NCBI GenBank assembly: GCA_964525185.1
Contig: CAZGFQ010000003.1
Coordinates: 1-64,000 of the forward strand
Source of the DNA: JABHGY01 sp964525185
GTDB lineage: Bacteria > Fidelibacterota > Marinisomatia > Marinisomatales > UBA1611
Reading direction: 5' to 3'
DNA: 64,000 bases
Shown: positions 16,385-25,419 of the stretch, in pieces
Layout of the letters: every line of letters starts with the position of its first letter
How positions within the stretch are numbered: the first letter of the stretch is position 1
The notes under the pieces: model-generated
Database searches by the model: none
What the model saw: the letters and a program-made list of their open reading frames with translations, nothing else
Told to the model about the DNA's origin: nothing
Position numbers and translations under genes: made by a program

Positions 16385-19300
16385 ATGAGAAAAATTTCAC
16401 TCATATCATTATTCATTCTGCAATCTATATTATGGGCTACATGGTTTAATAAAGTACCACAAACTGTGATTCAGCCAAACGGTGAAAAAGTTGAATGTTT
16501 TGTTTCAGGCGACCAATTTTATCATCGCCTTCATGATAAATCAGGTTATACGATTGTTCAAAATCCAGCAAATGGTTATTTTGTATATGCGATAGAAAAT
16601 GCAGGTGCCATTAGTCCATCTTCATTTATTGTAAATCAAGTGGATCCTTCCCAAATGGGATTGATACCAAATCTTAACCTTTCATCTGAAGCTTATTATG
16701 AAAAAAGAAATCGTTTTGAAAACAATATCTCTCGAGATGGACGTGATGCGCCTACCTCAGGTAATATTGAACAAATTAATGTATTTATCAAATTTGCAGA
16801 TGATCCAGAATTTCCGAATCCTCGATCTTACTATGATGCCGTATTCAACTTAGAAAATGAACCTTCATTAAAACATTATTACCGAGAAGTATCCTACAAT
16901 TCTCTCCAGGTAAATACACATCAATTCCCTGGCACTTTTACAGATGCCAACACGGCATATATAGATAATCATGAAAGAGGATATTATAGACCTTTTACAG
17001 ATACAAATCCGACAGGATATCAAACAGATGCGCAACGAAGTGAGCGTGAGCATACATTATTGAAAAATGCAATTGAAGCGATTGCATCTCAAGTTTCATC
17101 TGAATTAGTCATTGATGCAAATAATGATGGGTATGTAGATGCTGTGTCTTTTGTTATCTATGGTGAGCCAGATGGATGGGCAGAATTATTATGGCCACAT
17201 CGTTGGGCTTTATATTCTGAAGATGTTTATATCCATGGTGCTCGGGTGTGGGATTATTTATTTATGTTGAGTGAATCGTGGTATTTTAATGTGGGAGTCC
17301 TTTGTCACGAATTTTTCCATGTACTGGGTGCTCCAGATTTATATCATTATGAAGATACAGGTGCTCCATCTGCAGTTGGTGGATGGGACATTATGGAATC
17401 AACCAGCCAACCACCCCAATATATGTCTGCTTTTATGAAATATAAATATGGTGACTGGTTTGATAGTATTCCAGAAATTACAGAATCTGGGCAGTACGAA
17501 TTAAATCCTCTTCAATCTCCTGAAAATACTCTCTATAAAATTGCATCTCCTAATTCAGATTCTGAATATTTTGTAGTAGAATATAGAAAAAAAGAAGGGA
17601 TATATGATGTAAATACTCCAGGGAGTCGATCCGGTTTAGTCGTATATCGAATTAATACAGAAGCGGGGGATGGAAATGCTGGTGGACCACCAGATGAAAT
17701 ATATGTATATCGCCCTGGTGGAACATTATCAGCAAATGGGAATTTCAATAACGCTCCATATAGTAGCGATTATAACCATACAGCTATTAACGATGGTACC
17801 AATCCATCAAGTTTTTTATATAATAATGGTTCAGGTGCGCCCGGTGGTTTAAATATTTACAATGTGGGAGAGGCTGGGGAAACAATTTCATTTTATGTTG
17901 GGTTAGGAATACCGCATTTAGCAGTAACACCAGAATATTTTGAACCATCCATTCCGCCAAATAATGTTATCACTGAATCGTTTGTTATTACCAATGAAGG
18001 AGATGATGGTTCTACACTCAATTATAGTGTGACAGCTACAGATCCACCTGCATTTGAAACACCATCGCTAGGTCCGAATGCAGGTAACTACTTTGCAGCA
18101 TACTCAACTGACGAAGTTTCCCTGAATTATGAGTGGGTTGACATCGATGGACTAGGGACCGAAGCTATCTTTGAACATAATGATGTTTCAACAAGTCCAA
18201 TTCTATTACCGTTTACATTTCCTTTTTATGATGGTGAATATTCAGAAATAATCATTAATCCAAATGGGTGGGTTGGATTTGGTGAAGATAATAGTAATTG
18301 GTCCAATGTTGAAATTCCATCTTCGGAGGGTCCATTTCCAGCGATTTTGGGATTCTGGGATGATTTAAATCCTGAAAATTCAGCAGGTGGCGGTTCTCCC
18401 TCAGGTAATGTTTATTATCATTATAATGAAGATAGACTTGTTGTCTGGTATGATCATGTAGTCCGCTGGAGTACATCTAATCCTGGAACGTTTGATTTCC
18501 AAATTGTTCTATACGCTAATGGCAAATTCCGTGTGAATTATCGGGAAATGACAGGTGTAGTGAATTCTGCAACTATTGGTTTTCAAAATGCTGAAGGAAT
18601 TGACGGATTATTAATCGCATATAACGCATCTTTACCAGAAAACGATGAATTTACGTGGGCTGTTGATCGTCCAAATGAGTTACCTTGGCTAAGCTTAGAT
18701 GGGCTTATAAGTGGACAATTGAATGGTGGGGAATCAAGTGCATTTTCTGGGATAATAAATACAGCTAATATGAATGTTGGCTATTATCAAGGATCTATTA
18801 ATGTGGTTGGAGAAGGAGCAAATACAGTATTAGTTCCGGTAAATGTGACAGTTGTCGATAATGAGGGAGATACACCGACACTACCTGTATTAGATATAAC
18901 TACAACGGAGAATGGGATTATCACATTACCAGATTGGGTTCATCCAATATTTACATCAGTATTTGAGCGATATACACATATACCGGCAAGTAATGGCGAT
19001 GTCATTCCAATTCTCATTCAAAATGATTTAACTGAAAAACAAATTAATCATGTGCGGAAAATATTAGAATCTCATTTAACTCCGATTCCTGATAGCGAAT
19101 GGGGGAGTAGCAAATTAGCCGTTAGAGATTCTATCGCAACAAGTAATGCTATTTTATTTTTATTAAATAATGAAGATGAATATGAAAATCCAAATATTGA
19201 AGCATTATTGGATGCTGGAGTAGATGGACAAGATTTATTAGCGACAGAAATTTTTCCTGAATCAAGTTCAGAATATATTATGAGCTCGGAACGAGATGCC

Positions 19301-20341
19301 AGCTATGAAGAAATTCTTCATTTTATTCATGGGTTTGGAATACAACGTGCACTCTCTATTTATCAAGATTCTTTATTAATTGCCATGGATAATGCAATTT
19401 CAAATAATGTATACAATCCTCTTTGGGATATCCCTCAGGATCATTATGATGAAGAATATTTAGCAATGGGATTAGAATGCTATTTTGGTCTTTGGTCGCA
19501 TGATCCAAATGAAAATGGTTATTGCGGAGATAATGAATATGCATTCATTACGCGTGAAGCAATGGAAATGGGTGATCCAAAATTATATAAATTGGTAAAA
19601 GGTTTTTTTGGAGAAACCCTTGAATATGAAGCAGAATGGGATATGCCCGTGGGGCTTGACTTTCTGTTGCATAGAGAAGAAACATTAGACTACACATACC
19701 GTTCTCAATATTTGAAAAATGCACGATTATTTGGAGATAATTCCATCAATCTAATAGGAAATAATTATGATAATATATTAGTTGGTAATGATGGAATGAA
19801 CAGATTAGCAGGGTATGGCGGGCATGATGTGCTAGTTGGTCAAATAGGGAATAATGATATTGCTAAATTTCAAGGTATCCCTGAGGAATATACGATTGTA
19901 GAAATGGATGATACAGATGGCCACGATGATTATTTTATTACAGATTTAATTCCTAATCGTGATTCGACCTGCCATATTGTTGATATTCATTTATTAAATT
20001 TTGCTGGAATTGTGTACGAAATAGAAAATTTACTTGATATAAATAATTCACTGATTCTTCCAACAGAAACGAAGTTATTTCCTGCTTACCCAAATCCATT
20101 CAATCCGAATACCACGATTGAATATCATTTAGCAGAAAAAAGTTTAACACAATTAACCATTATAGATTTATTAGGACGCCCTGTCCGAACATTAATCAGT
20201 GAGCATAAACCAATAGGTAAGTATACTATTATTTGGAATGGCAAAAATGATGCAGGCCAACCAATGAGTGCTGGTATGTATTTCTATCAAATGCAGACTC
20301 AAAATTTGGTAGAAACGCAAAAAATAATCCTTATAAAATAA
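16385..20341 (+). CDS. Large secreted M6-family metalloprotease with T9SS sorting domain
   Basis: A 1318-residue secreted zinc protease. A signal peptide and propeptide are followed by the M6 (immune inhibitor A-like) catalytic domain with HEFFHVLGAPD at residues 308-318 (His308, Glu309, His312, Asp318). Then come beta domains, including a BACON-like stretch ending in VLVPVNVTV. A helical domain of unknown type contains EEILHFIHGFG (residues 975-985). Near residue 1135 there are two short RTX-like calcium loops (GNDGMNRLAG, GGHDVLVGQ). The end is a sorting domain (AYPNPFNPNTTIEYHL ... MSAGMYFYQMQ). RBS GAGG is nine bases before the ATG. It probably degrades external protein at the cell surface. 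Confidence 0.85.
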   Translation: MRKISLISLFILQSILWATWFNKVPQTVIQPNGEKVECFVSGDQFYHRLHDKSGYTIVQNPANGYFVYAIENAGAISPSSFIVNQVDPSQMGLIPNLNLSSEAYYEKRNRFENNISRDGRDAPTSGNIEQINVFIKFADDPEFPNPRSYYDAVFNLENEPSLKHYYREVSYNSLQVNTHQFPGTFTDANTAYIDNHERGYYRPFTDTNPTGYQTDAQRSEREHTLLKNAIEAIASQVSSELVIDANNDGYVDAVSFVIYGEPDGWAELLWPHRWALYSEDVYIHGARVWDYLFMLSESWYFNVGVLCHEFFHVLGAPDLYHYEDTGAPSAVGGWDIMESTSQPPQYMSAFMKYKYGDWFDSIPEITESGQYELNPLQSPENTLYKIASPNSDSEYFVVEYRKKEGIYDVNTPGSRSGLVVYRINTEAGDGNAGGPPDEIYVYRPGGTLSANGNFNNAPYSSDYNHTAINDGTNPSSFLYNNGSGAPGGLNIYNVGEAGETISFYVGLGIPHLAVTPEYFEPSIPPNNVITESFVITNEGDDGSTLNYSVTATDPPAFETPSLGPNAGNYFAAYSTDEVSLNYEWVDIDGLGTEAIFEHNDVSTSPILLPFTFPFYDGEYSEIIINPNGWVGFGEDNSNWSNVEIPSSEGPFPAILGFWDDLNPENSAGGGSPSGNVYYHYNEDRLVVWYDHVVRWSTSNPGTFDFQIVLYANGKFRVNYREMTGVVNSATIGFQNAEGIDGLLIAYNASLPENDEFTWAVDRPNELPWLSLDGLISGQLNGGESSAFSGIINTANMNVGYYQGSINVVGEGANTVLVPVNVTVVDNEGDTPTLPVLDITTTENGIITLPDWVHPIFTSVFERYTHIPASNGDVIPILIQNDLTEKQINHVRKILESHLTPIPDSEWGSSKLAVRDSIATSNAILFLLNNEDEYENPNIEALLDAGVDGQDLLATEIFPESSSEYIMSSERDASYEEILHFIHGFGIQRALSIYQDSLLIAMDNAISNNVYNPLWDIPQDHYDEEYLAMGLECYFGLWSHDPNENGYCGDNEYAFITREAMEMGDPKLYKLVKGFFGETLEYEAEWDMPVGLDFLLHREETLDYTYRSQYLKNARLFGDNSINLIGNNYDNILVGNDGMNRLAGYGGHDVLVGQIGNNDIAKFQGIPEEYTIVEMDDTDGHDDYFITDLIPNRDSTCHIVDIHLLNFAGIVYEIENLLDINNSLILPTETKLFPAYPNPFNPNTTIEYHLAEKSLTQLTIIDLLGRPVRTLISEHKPIGKYTIIWNGKNDAGQPMSAGMYFYQMQTQNLVETQKIILIK

Positions 20342-20486
20342 CCCTTAAAAAAAATGAGTGTTTTTCGTCGTTAACTCGTTCATTTTATAGCGGGCGGGGG
20401 ACGACTGCATCTTTTTTATTATCCGGGTTAAAATTTGAACCTATTTATTAAACTAAATACTTGAAGAAAAAAAGGAGAAAAATCGA
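20342..20486 (+). other. Intergenic leader of the type IV pilus locus
   Basis: The 145 bases before the pilin gene must hold its promoter. It contains a weak hairpin (AAAATGA near 20351 with TCATTTT near 20380), then a GC-rich patch (GCGGGCGGGGG at 20390-20400) that stands out in this AT-rich DNA, a T run near 20412, a TTGAAC at 20435-20440 as a possible -35, and the pilin RBS (AAAGGAG near 20470). No convincing -10 lies at the right distance from TTGAAC. Confidence 0.35.
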
Positions 20487-20900
20487 ATGATTCAAACCAA
20501 AAAACGCGAAGCGGGCTTTACCATGATTGAAATTATGGTTGTGGTTGTTATCGTTGCTATTCTAGCTGCTGTAGCTGTTCCGATTTATGTAGAATATGTA
20601 AAAAGTGCTCGTGCATCAGAAGCACGGTCCGTGATTGGAAGTATTTCTAATTCATCGGATATGTACTATCAAACAAATGGTGAATGGCCTACATCGACAG
20701 AAGATTTAGAGCGTACTGGGCAATTGGATTTAAAACGATCCACAAAAGCTAAATGGCAATTTGAACTCCAATTGAGCGACGAAGGTGGACAAATTACAGC
20801 AACAAGCACAGAAGAAATGGCAGGCGGTGGTGGCCACCAAGTAATTTTAAATATCGAAACAGGTAGATTTACTGGATACGGTTCAAAGGACGAAAATTAA
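20487..20900 (+). CDS. pilA: Type IV pilin (major pilin-like)
   Basis: Prepilin with a short basic leader ending in Gly10, cleaved before Phe11 (AGFTMIEIMVVVVIVAIL). Glu15 sits at mature position +5, as needed for N-methylation and assembly. The N-terminal hydrophobic helix is followed by a GspG/PilA-like head (YVKSARASEARSVIG, then YYQTNGEWPTSTEDL) of about 90 residues. It is the first gene of the pilus locus, with a strong RBS, which fits the abundant structural subunit. At 137 residues it is short but normal. Processed by the prepilin peptidase at 35920. Confidence 0.85.
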   Translation: MIQTKKREAGFTMIEIMVVVVIVAILAAVAVPIYVEYVKSARASEARSVIGSISNSSDMYYQTNGEWPTSTEDLERTGQLDLKRSTKAKWQFELQLSDEGGQITATSTEEMAGGGGHQVILNIETGRFTGYGSKDEN

Positions 20901-20907
20901 TTATAGT

Positions 20908-21960
20908 ATGGATATTAATAAATTACTTAATTATTCTCTTGAAAGTGGAGCATCTGATTTACACTTAAGTGTTGGGTCCGTCCCAATGGTTCGCATCAAT
21001 GGAACGATGAAACCATTGAATATGGATACATTATCTCAAGAAGATATGGAATCCATTTTGCCACAAGTAATGAATGAAGATCAAATTTCTTTATTTAATG
21101 AAAATAAAGAAATGGATTTATCCGCAAAGCTTGAAGGAAAAGGCCGATTCCGTGTCAATTTCTTTAATCAAATTAATGGATTAGCGGGTGTGTTTCGCAC
21201 TATTCCAGAAGTAGTGCAAGATTTTGATGATTTAGGAATTCCGCCCATTCTTAGAAATTTAGCTAATATTGATCGTGGATTAGTTTTGTTAACAGGGCCA
21301 ACAGGTTCTGGGAAAAGCACCACATTAGCTGCAATGATTGATCATGTGAATACAACTAGAGCTTGTCATATTATAACCATTGAAGATCCGGTTGAATATT
21401 ATCATCGTTCAAAAGAAAGTTTGATAAATCAACGCGAATTGGGAGCTAACACTAAAAGTTTCTCAAATGCTCTGAGAGCAGCACTTCGAGAAGATCCAGA
21501 TGTTATTCTAGTGGGTGAAATGCGTGATTTGGAAACAATTTCATTGGCTTTGACTGCCGCTGAGACGGGACATTTAGTCTTATCCACACTTCATACATCG
21601 AGTGCTGTTAAAGCAATAGATCGTATTATTGATATATTCCCTCCGGGGCAAAAAGATCAAATTCGATCGATGCTTTCGGAAAGTTTAGAAGCAGTTATTG
21701 CTCAAAAACTCCTTCCATCAAAAGATGGTAAAGGGAGAATTCCTGCATGCGAGGTGATGATTGCATCTACCGCGATTCGGAATTTGATTCGGGAAGACCG
21801 CATTTACCAAATTCCATCCGTCATTCAATCTGGAGGTGTGGATGGAATGCAGGGATTAGATCAAGACTTGCAACGCTTAGTTTCGCAGGGGAAAATTGAA
21901 CGAAAAGCTGCAGCAGCCATTGCAGAAAATCCAAAATTATTTCAATCAAGTGTGCTATAA
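20908..21960 (+). CDS. pilT: Twitching-motility retraction ATPase PilT
   Basis: Hexameric ATPase that retracts type IV pili from the inner-membrane face. All marks are present: N-terminal SGASDLHLSVGSVPMVRING, Walker A GPTGSGKSTT (from residue 130), an ASP box around TIEDPVEYYHRS, Walker B DPDVILVGEMRD, the His box GHLVLSTLHTSSA, and a C-terminal AIRNLIRE motif characteristic of PilT. It is 350 residues, the usual length. Seven bases separate it from the pilin gene. Confidence 0.95.
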   Translation: MDINKLLNYSLESGASDLHLSVGSVPMVRINGTMKPLNMDTLSQEDMESILPQVMNEDQISLFNENKEMDLSAKLEGKGRFRVNFFNQINGLAGVFRTIPEVVQDFDDLGIPPILRNLANIDRGLVLLTGPTGSGKSTTLAAMIDHVNTTRACHIITIEDPVEYYHRSKESLINQRELGANTKSFSNALRAALREDPDVILVGEMRDLETISLALTAAETGHLVLSTLHTSSAVKAIDRIIDIFPPGQKDQIRSMLSESLEAVIAQKLLPSKDGKGRIPACEVMIASTAIRNLIREDRIYQIPSVIQSGGVDGMQGLDQDLQRLVSQGKIERKAAAAIAENPKLFQSSVL

Positions 21961-21978
21961 AAATTCCGTTAATTCTAT

Positions 21979-22449
21979 ATGAAATCATTCTTTCAAAATA
22001 ACAGTGGTTTTACTTTCATCGAAGTTATGACAGCTTTTATGATTATTTCAATTGCTGCAGTTGGAATGATGATGGGTGCTACCCATGCGCAAGGTGAATT
22101 AAGATCACTAGAGTTAAAAGAACGCGCTACAGAAGAACTTTTGAATTATACAGAATATTGGCGAGGAAGAATAGCAGACGGACGATTATCTCAATCGGAA
22201 GTTGTAGGAAATCTTGAAGGTGAACAAGTCTATTTACGAGGTAGTTCAACATCTCAGGATAAGGTAGTTGCTAAAGTATATTATGATATAACTCAACTTG
22301 ATGATGATACAGAATTCGGTAAAACAAGCTTTTCACGATTAAAACTTGAAACATGGATTAAATGGTCAGATTTTTTACCCAAAGGAAATGTTCAGTCTGC
22401 TTCTCAACGAGAAAGAAGATTGGAAACAGTCATGGCGGTGTTCAATTGA
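21979..22449 (+). CDS. Minor pilin-like protein (PilV-type)
   Basis: A 156-residue prepilin-like protein with cleavage expected at Gly10/Phe11 (NNSGFTFIEVMTAFMII) and Glu15 at position +5. The soluble part resembles PilV/GspI-type minor pseudopilins in size and position. With the next two genes it forms the usual minor-pilin set that primes pilus assembly. Its stop overlaps the start of the next gene (TTGA). Confidence 0.75.
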   Translation: MKSFFQNNSGFTFIEVMTAFMIISIAAVGMMMGATHAQGELRSLELKERATEELLNYTEYWRGRIADGRLSQSEVVGNLEGEQVYLRGSSTSQDKVVAKVYYDITQLDDDTEFGKTSFSRLKLETWIKWSDFLPKGNVQSASQRERRLETVMAVFN

Positions 22450-23197
22450 AACAATTTATAAAAAAATCATCGGCTGGACTTACGTTAATGGAATTAACTG
22501 CTGTAATGACTGTCGTAGGTGTAATTGCTCTTGGGATGGGTATCGGATTTAAAAATATTTTGTATCATTATCAACATGATGCTGTCAGGCAAGATATTCG
22601 CCATTATGGCAATACAGTTCTTCGAGAAATCAATCATGAAATGGGGTTAGCCGAAAAAATAGAGGATGATCATTTAAATGGATTTTCTCGTTTAAAAATC
22701 TATTATGAAGAAGAAAGTATTGTCCCGGATGTTGTTATAACAGCCTCAATAGATGATGGCGTGTATTTTAACGGTGAAAGGCCGCTCGCCGGTCGTTTGA
22801 AATTACCCACTGATGGACGATACCGTGGTGAAAATAAGAGATATGTTCTAATGGGCGACTTTAATGTAGAGCGGCATGTAGATGTTAGGACCAATTTACA
22901 AAAATTTTCTGACTCTTTCTTTCATGTGACGCTTACATTAGAATTAAAATCACACGTTTACACAGATGGAAGAAGTGTAAAAGAGGAATTTCCATTTTAT
23001 NNNNNNNNNNNNNNNNNNNNNNNNNNNNNNNNNNNNNNNNNNNNNNNNNNNNNNNNNNNNNNNNNNNNNNNNNNNNNNNNNNNNNNNNNNNNNNNNNNNN
23101 AAAATCACACGTTTACACAGATGGAAGAAGTGTAAAAGAGGAATTTCCATTTTATAGAACCAGTTTTATGTCTAGGTCATATCTTGCAAGTCTTTAG
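22446..23197 (+). CDS. Minor pilin-like protein (PilW-type), interrupted by the scaffold gap
   Basis: It starts at TTG 22446 overlapping the previous stop. The prepilin signal is intact: KSSAGLTLMELTAVMTVV, with cleavage after Gly11 and Glu16 at +5. The frame runs to 23000 and into 100 N. The 55 bases on each side of the N run are identical, so the true sequence probably has no gap. After joining 23000 to 23156 the frame reads on as RTSFMSRSYLASL and stops at 23195-23197, giving 198 residues and a 14-base overlap with the next start. PilW/GspJ-type role in pilus tip initiation is inferred from order and signal. Confidence 0.75.
22946..23155. other. Scaffold gap with identical 55-bp flanks
   Basis: Bases 23001-23100 are N. 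The 55 bases before the gap (22946-23000) are identical to the 55 bases after it (23101-23155), both running from AAAATCACAC to CCATTTTAT. Merging the two copies restores one open frame through the minor pilin gene. This looks like two contigs that overlap by a k-mer length and were joined with a default 100-N spacer. Confidence 0.9.
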
Positions 23198-25415
23198 AAA
23201 ATATGAAACAGGTTCTGTGGCGCCATTAGCCGTTTTATTTACTATGCTAAGTATGGGATTTACAATTGCCTATTTAAGAAATAGTTCTACTGTTGCCTCG
23301 ATGGAACGATATCGATATGCAGAAGCTAAAGCACAGTATTTGGCAGAAGCTGGGTTAAATGAAGCTGGTATTGTTATGTTGCCGGGGATCACATCCGCAG
23401 ACACAACTATGTTTGAAGATGGACGGGATTTTGGAATTGACGAGCGGGGAGATGTTCTTGGCCAATATAGAAATATACATATGTGGACAGATTTAATTGA
23501 AAACTCTACCCGGAAATATTATTCTGCTACTTCTGAGGGTGTTGTTAAATACACAACGCCTAGTGGAAATGAAGTTGATGTAGTCCAGCGCGTTTCGACC
23601 GTAATGAAACCAGAAGGTTTTGAAGAATTTATGTATTTCACTAACGAAGAATTACCCATCGGTCCGCCAAATGAAGATATGAATGGTGGAGTCATTAATT
23701 TTGGTGGAAATGATAAATTGGAAGGACGTGTACATACAAATGGAACCATCAATTTTAGTAACTATGGATGTCCTGAGATAGATCCAAATGCAGAGGTAAC
23801 TATAACGTATGAAGCTGTTGATGGCGGTGGCGGTATTGGATCCATGGGCGCATGTAGTGATGATGTATTTGAATTTGAAGATGCTAGTGGCGAATCATAC
23901 ACTATTTTAGATACGGTATCTCAAATTATATGGCCACCATCTACATCCGCAGAAAATGCAAAATCAAATGCAAATAATACAATCGTTGCTGATAGTAAAA
24001 TTACTTTTTCTCCTTCTAAAAAAGATACAATGATTATGTCGGAAATCCACTTTGCTGATGAAGGATATTATTTAACACAATGGTGGTATTTAATTCCACC
24101 TGTTGGTGGCCCACCTAATGAATTCTCTTATTTATGGGATGAAACAAGTGCAACAAATTTCAATATTGATGCCGGGCATTTACGTATTGGATTTGATAAT
24201 ACATATACTCCAGGAGTTGGATACGCCTTCCCAGCCTGGTTTATTGTAAATCCTCAAACATCTGAAGGTGAAAATGTGTATTCGATTCTCAATGGTGTTG
24301 AATCAGGAAGCCAAATACAAATCCAAAATGCTTCAGGATCAAAAACAATGATTATTGAAGTAGGGAACCATTTAAATCCGTCTGGAAATGTGGCTTATAA
24401 TGTGGCGAATTTTTCATATACATCTGTCGATGATATCGGATTTTTGCAAGATGAACCGGTCACATTTATAAATTTAAGTGCAGACACAGATTTGGATCCA
24501 ACCATAGAATTTAATGCATATGCCAATTTCCACAGCCATGCTTCCACTGATTATTGTCGTGTGGATGGATTGCAACATTTTGATTTAGAATACTGGAGAG
24601 TTTCTGACATATTTTCTAATCCAGATGCAGTTTACAATAGCGATTATGTTGTATTCCCAAAAACATTTTTTCCTTATCCTAACAAGCCCCAGGTATTATA
24701 TGTAAAGGGTGGGCAAGTATTAGTCCGTGGTTCAATCAAAGGTAAATATACAATTGTAACGGATGATTATACCGAATATAGAAGGCACGATAATCAAAGT
24801 ATTGTAGATCGTGTTTGGGGAAATATTTGGCTGATTGATGATATTGTATATGAAGATTCAGATCCAATTACAGGAGAAGTTGTACACCCAGCAAATGGCG
24901 GTACAGAAAATGTGTTAGGGCTTATTGCGGGTGGGAACGTAATAATAGCAAATACAAAACCGAATGGTGCTCGTGCACAACAATATGGGGAAGATATACA
25001 TATTAATGCGGCAATGATGGCCATGCATGGTGGTTTTTTATCACATTACTGGCAGAATACATTGTCTAATTATGGTAGCCCTAATACATCTAACCCATAT
25101 AATTCACTGGCTGATGGGCAAGGACGATATCGTAATCCCTATTATATGGAAGTATCAAACCCTGGAAACACAGGCCAAAATGATATTCGTGGTACTGTAT
25201 ATGTTTGGGGGGCAGTTGTTCAATCAAAACGCGGATACATGAAACGAAATACAGTTGGGCCTTACAATGCGTCTCCCGGTGTAGGATATGATAAAGATTA
25301 CCATTATGATTATAATTTAAAAAATAATCCACCACCGCATTACCCAAACCCGGAAGATGTGAATGGAAATGTTATATTACATATGTCATCATATGGCATA
25401 GCACGGAAAGAATAA
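23184..25415 (+). CDS. Large PilX-like minor pilin/type IV pilus accessory protein
   Basis: A 743-residue protein starting at TTG 23184, inside the end of the previous gene. The N terminus has a PilX-like class III signal (KYETGSVAPLAVLFTML) without the +5 glutamate, then the hallmark YRYAEAKAQYLAEAGLNEAG. Far larger than ordinary PilX (about 200 residues), it carries a long beta-rich extension with repeated right-handed-helix-like elements (INFGGNDKLEGRVHTNGTINF, GNVIIANTKPN). It resembles DUF4900-type proteins of some pilus loci. With no pilY1 here, it may serve as the tip adhesin or priming protein. That role is inference. Confidence 0.65.
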   Translation: MQVFRKYETGSVAPLAVLFTMLSMGFTIAYLRNSSTVASMERYRYAEAKAQYLAEAGLNEAGIVMLPGITSADTTMFEDGRDFGIDERGDVLGQYRNIHMWTDLIENSTRKYYSATSEGVVKYTTPSGNEVDVVQRVSTVMKPEGFEEFMYFTNEELPIGPPNEDMNGGVINFGGNDKLEGRVHTNGTINFSNYGCPEIDPNAEVTITYEAVDGGGGIGSMGACSDDVFEFEDASGESYTILDTVSQIIWPPSTSAENAKSNANNTIVADSKITFSPSKKDTMIMSEIHFADEGYYLTQWWYLIPPVGGPPNEFSYLWDETSATNFNIDAGHLRIGFDNTYTPGVGYAFPAWFIVNPQTSEGENVYSILNGVESGSQIQIQNASGSKTMIIEVGNHLNPSGNVAYNVANFSYTSVDDIGFLQDEPVTFINLSADTDLDPTIEFNAYANFHSHASTDYCRVDGLQHFDLEYWRVSDIFSNPDAVYNSDYVVFPKTFFPYPNKPQVLYVKGGQVLVRGSIKGKYTIVTDDYTEYRRHDNQSIVDRVWGNIWLIDDIVYEDSDPITGEVVHPANGGTENVLGLIAGGNVIIANTKPNGARAQQYGEDIHINAAMMAMHGGFLSHYWQNTLSNYGSPNTSNPYNSLADGQGRYRNPYYMEVSNPGNTGQNDIRGTVYVWGAVVQSKRGYMKRNTVGPYNASPGVGYDKDYHYDYNLKNNPPPHYPNPEDVNGNVILHMSSYGIARKE

Positions 25416-25419
25416 AAAT

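Noticed and set aside
23101..23155. The 55-bp sequence repeated on both sides of the N run as a real direct repeat.
   Set aside because: Merging the two copies restores a continuous gene and the expected overlap with the next gene, so a contig-end overlap is simpler.
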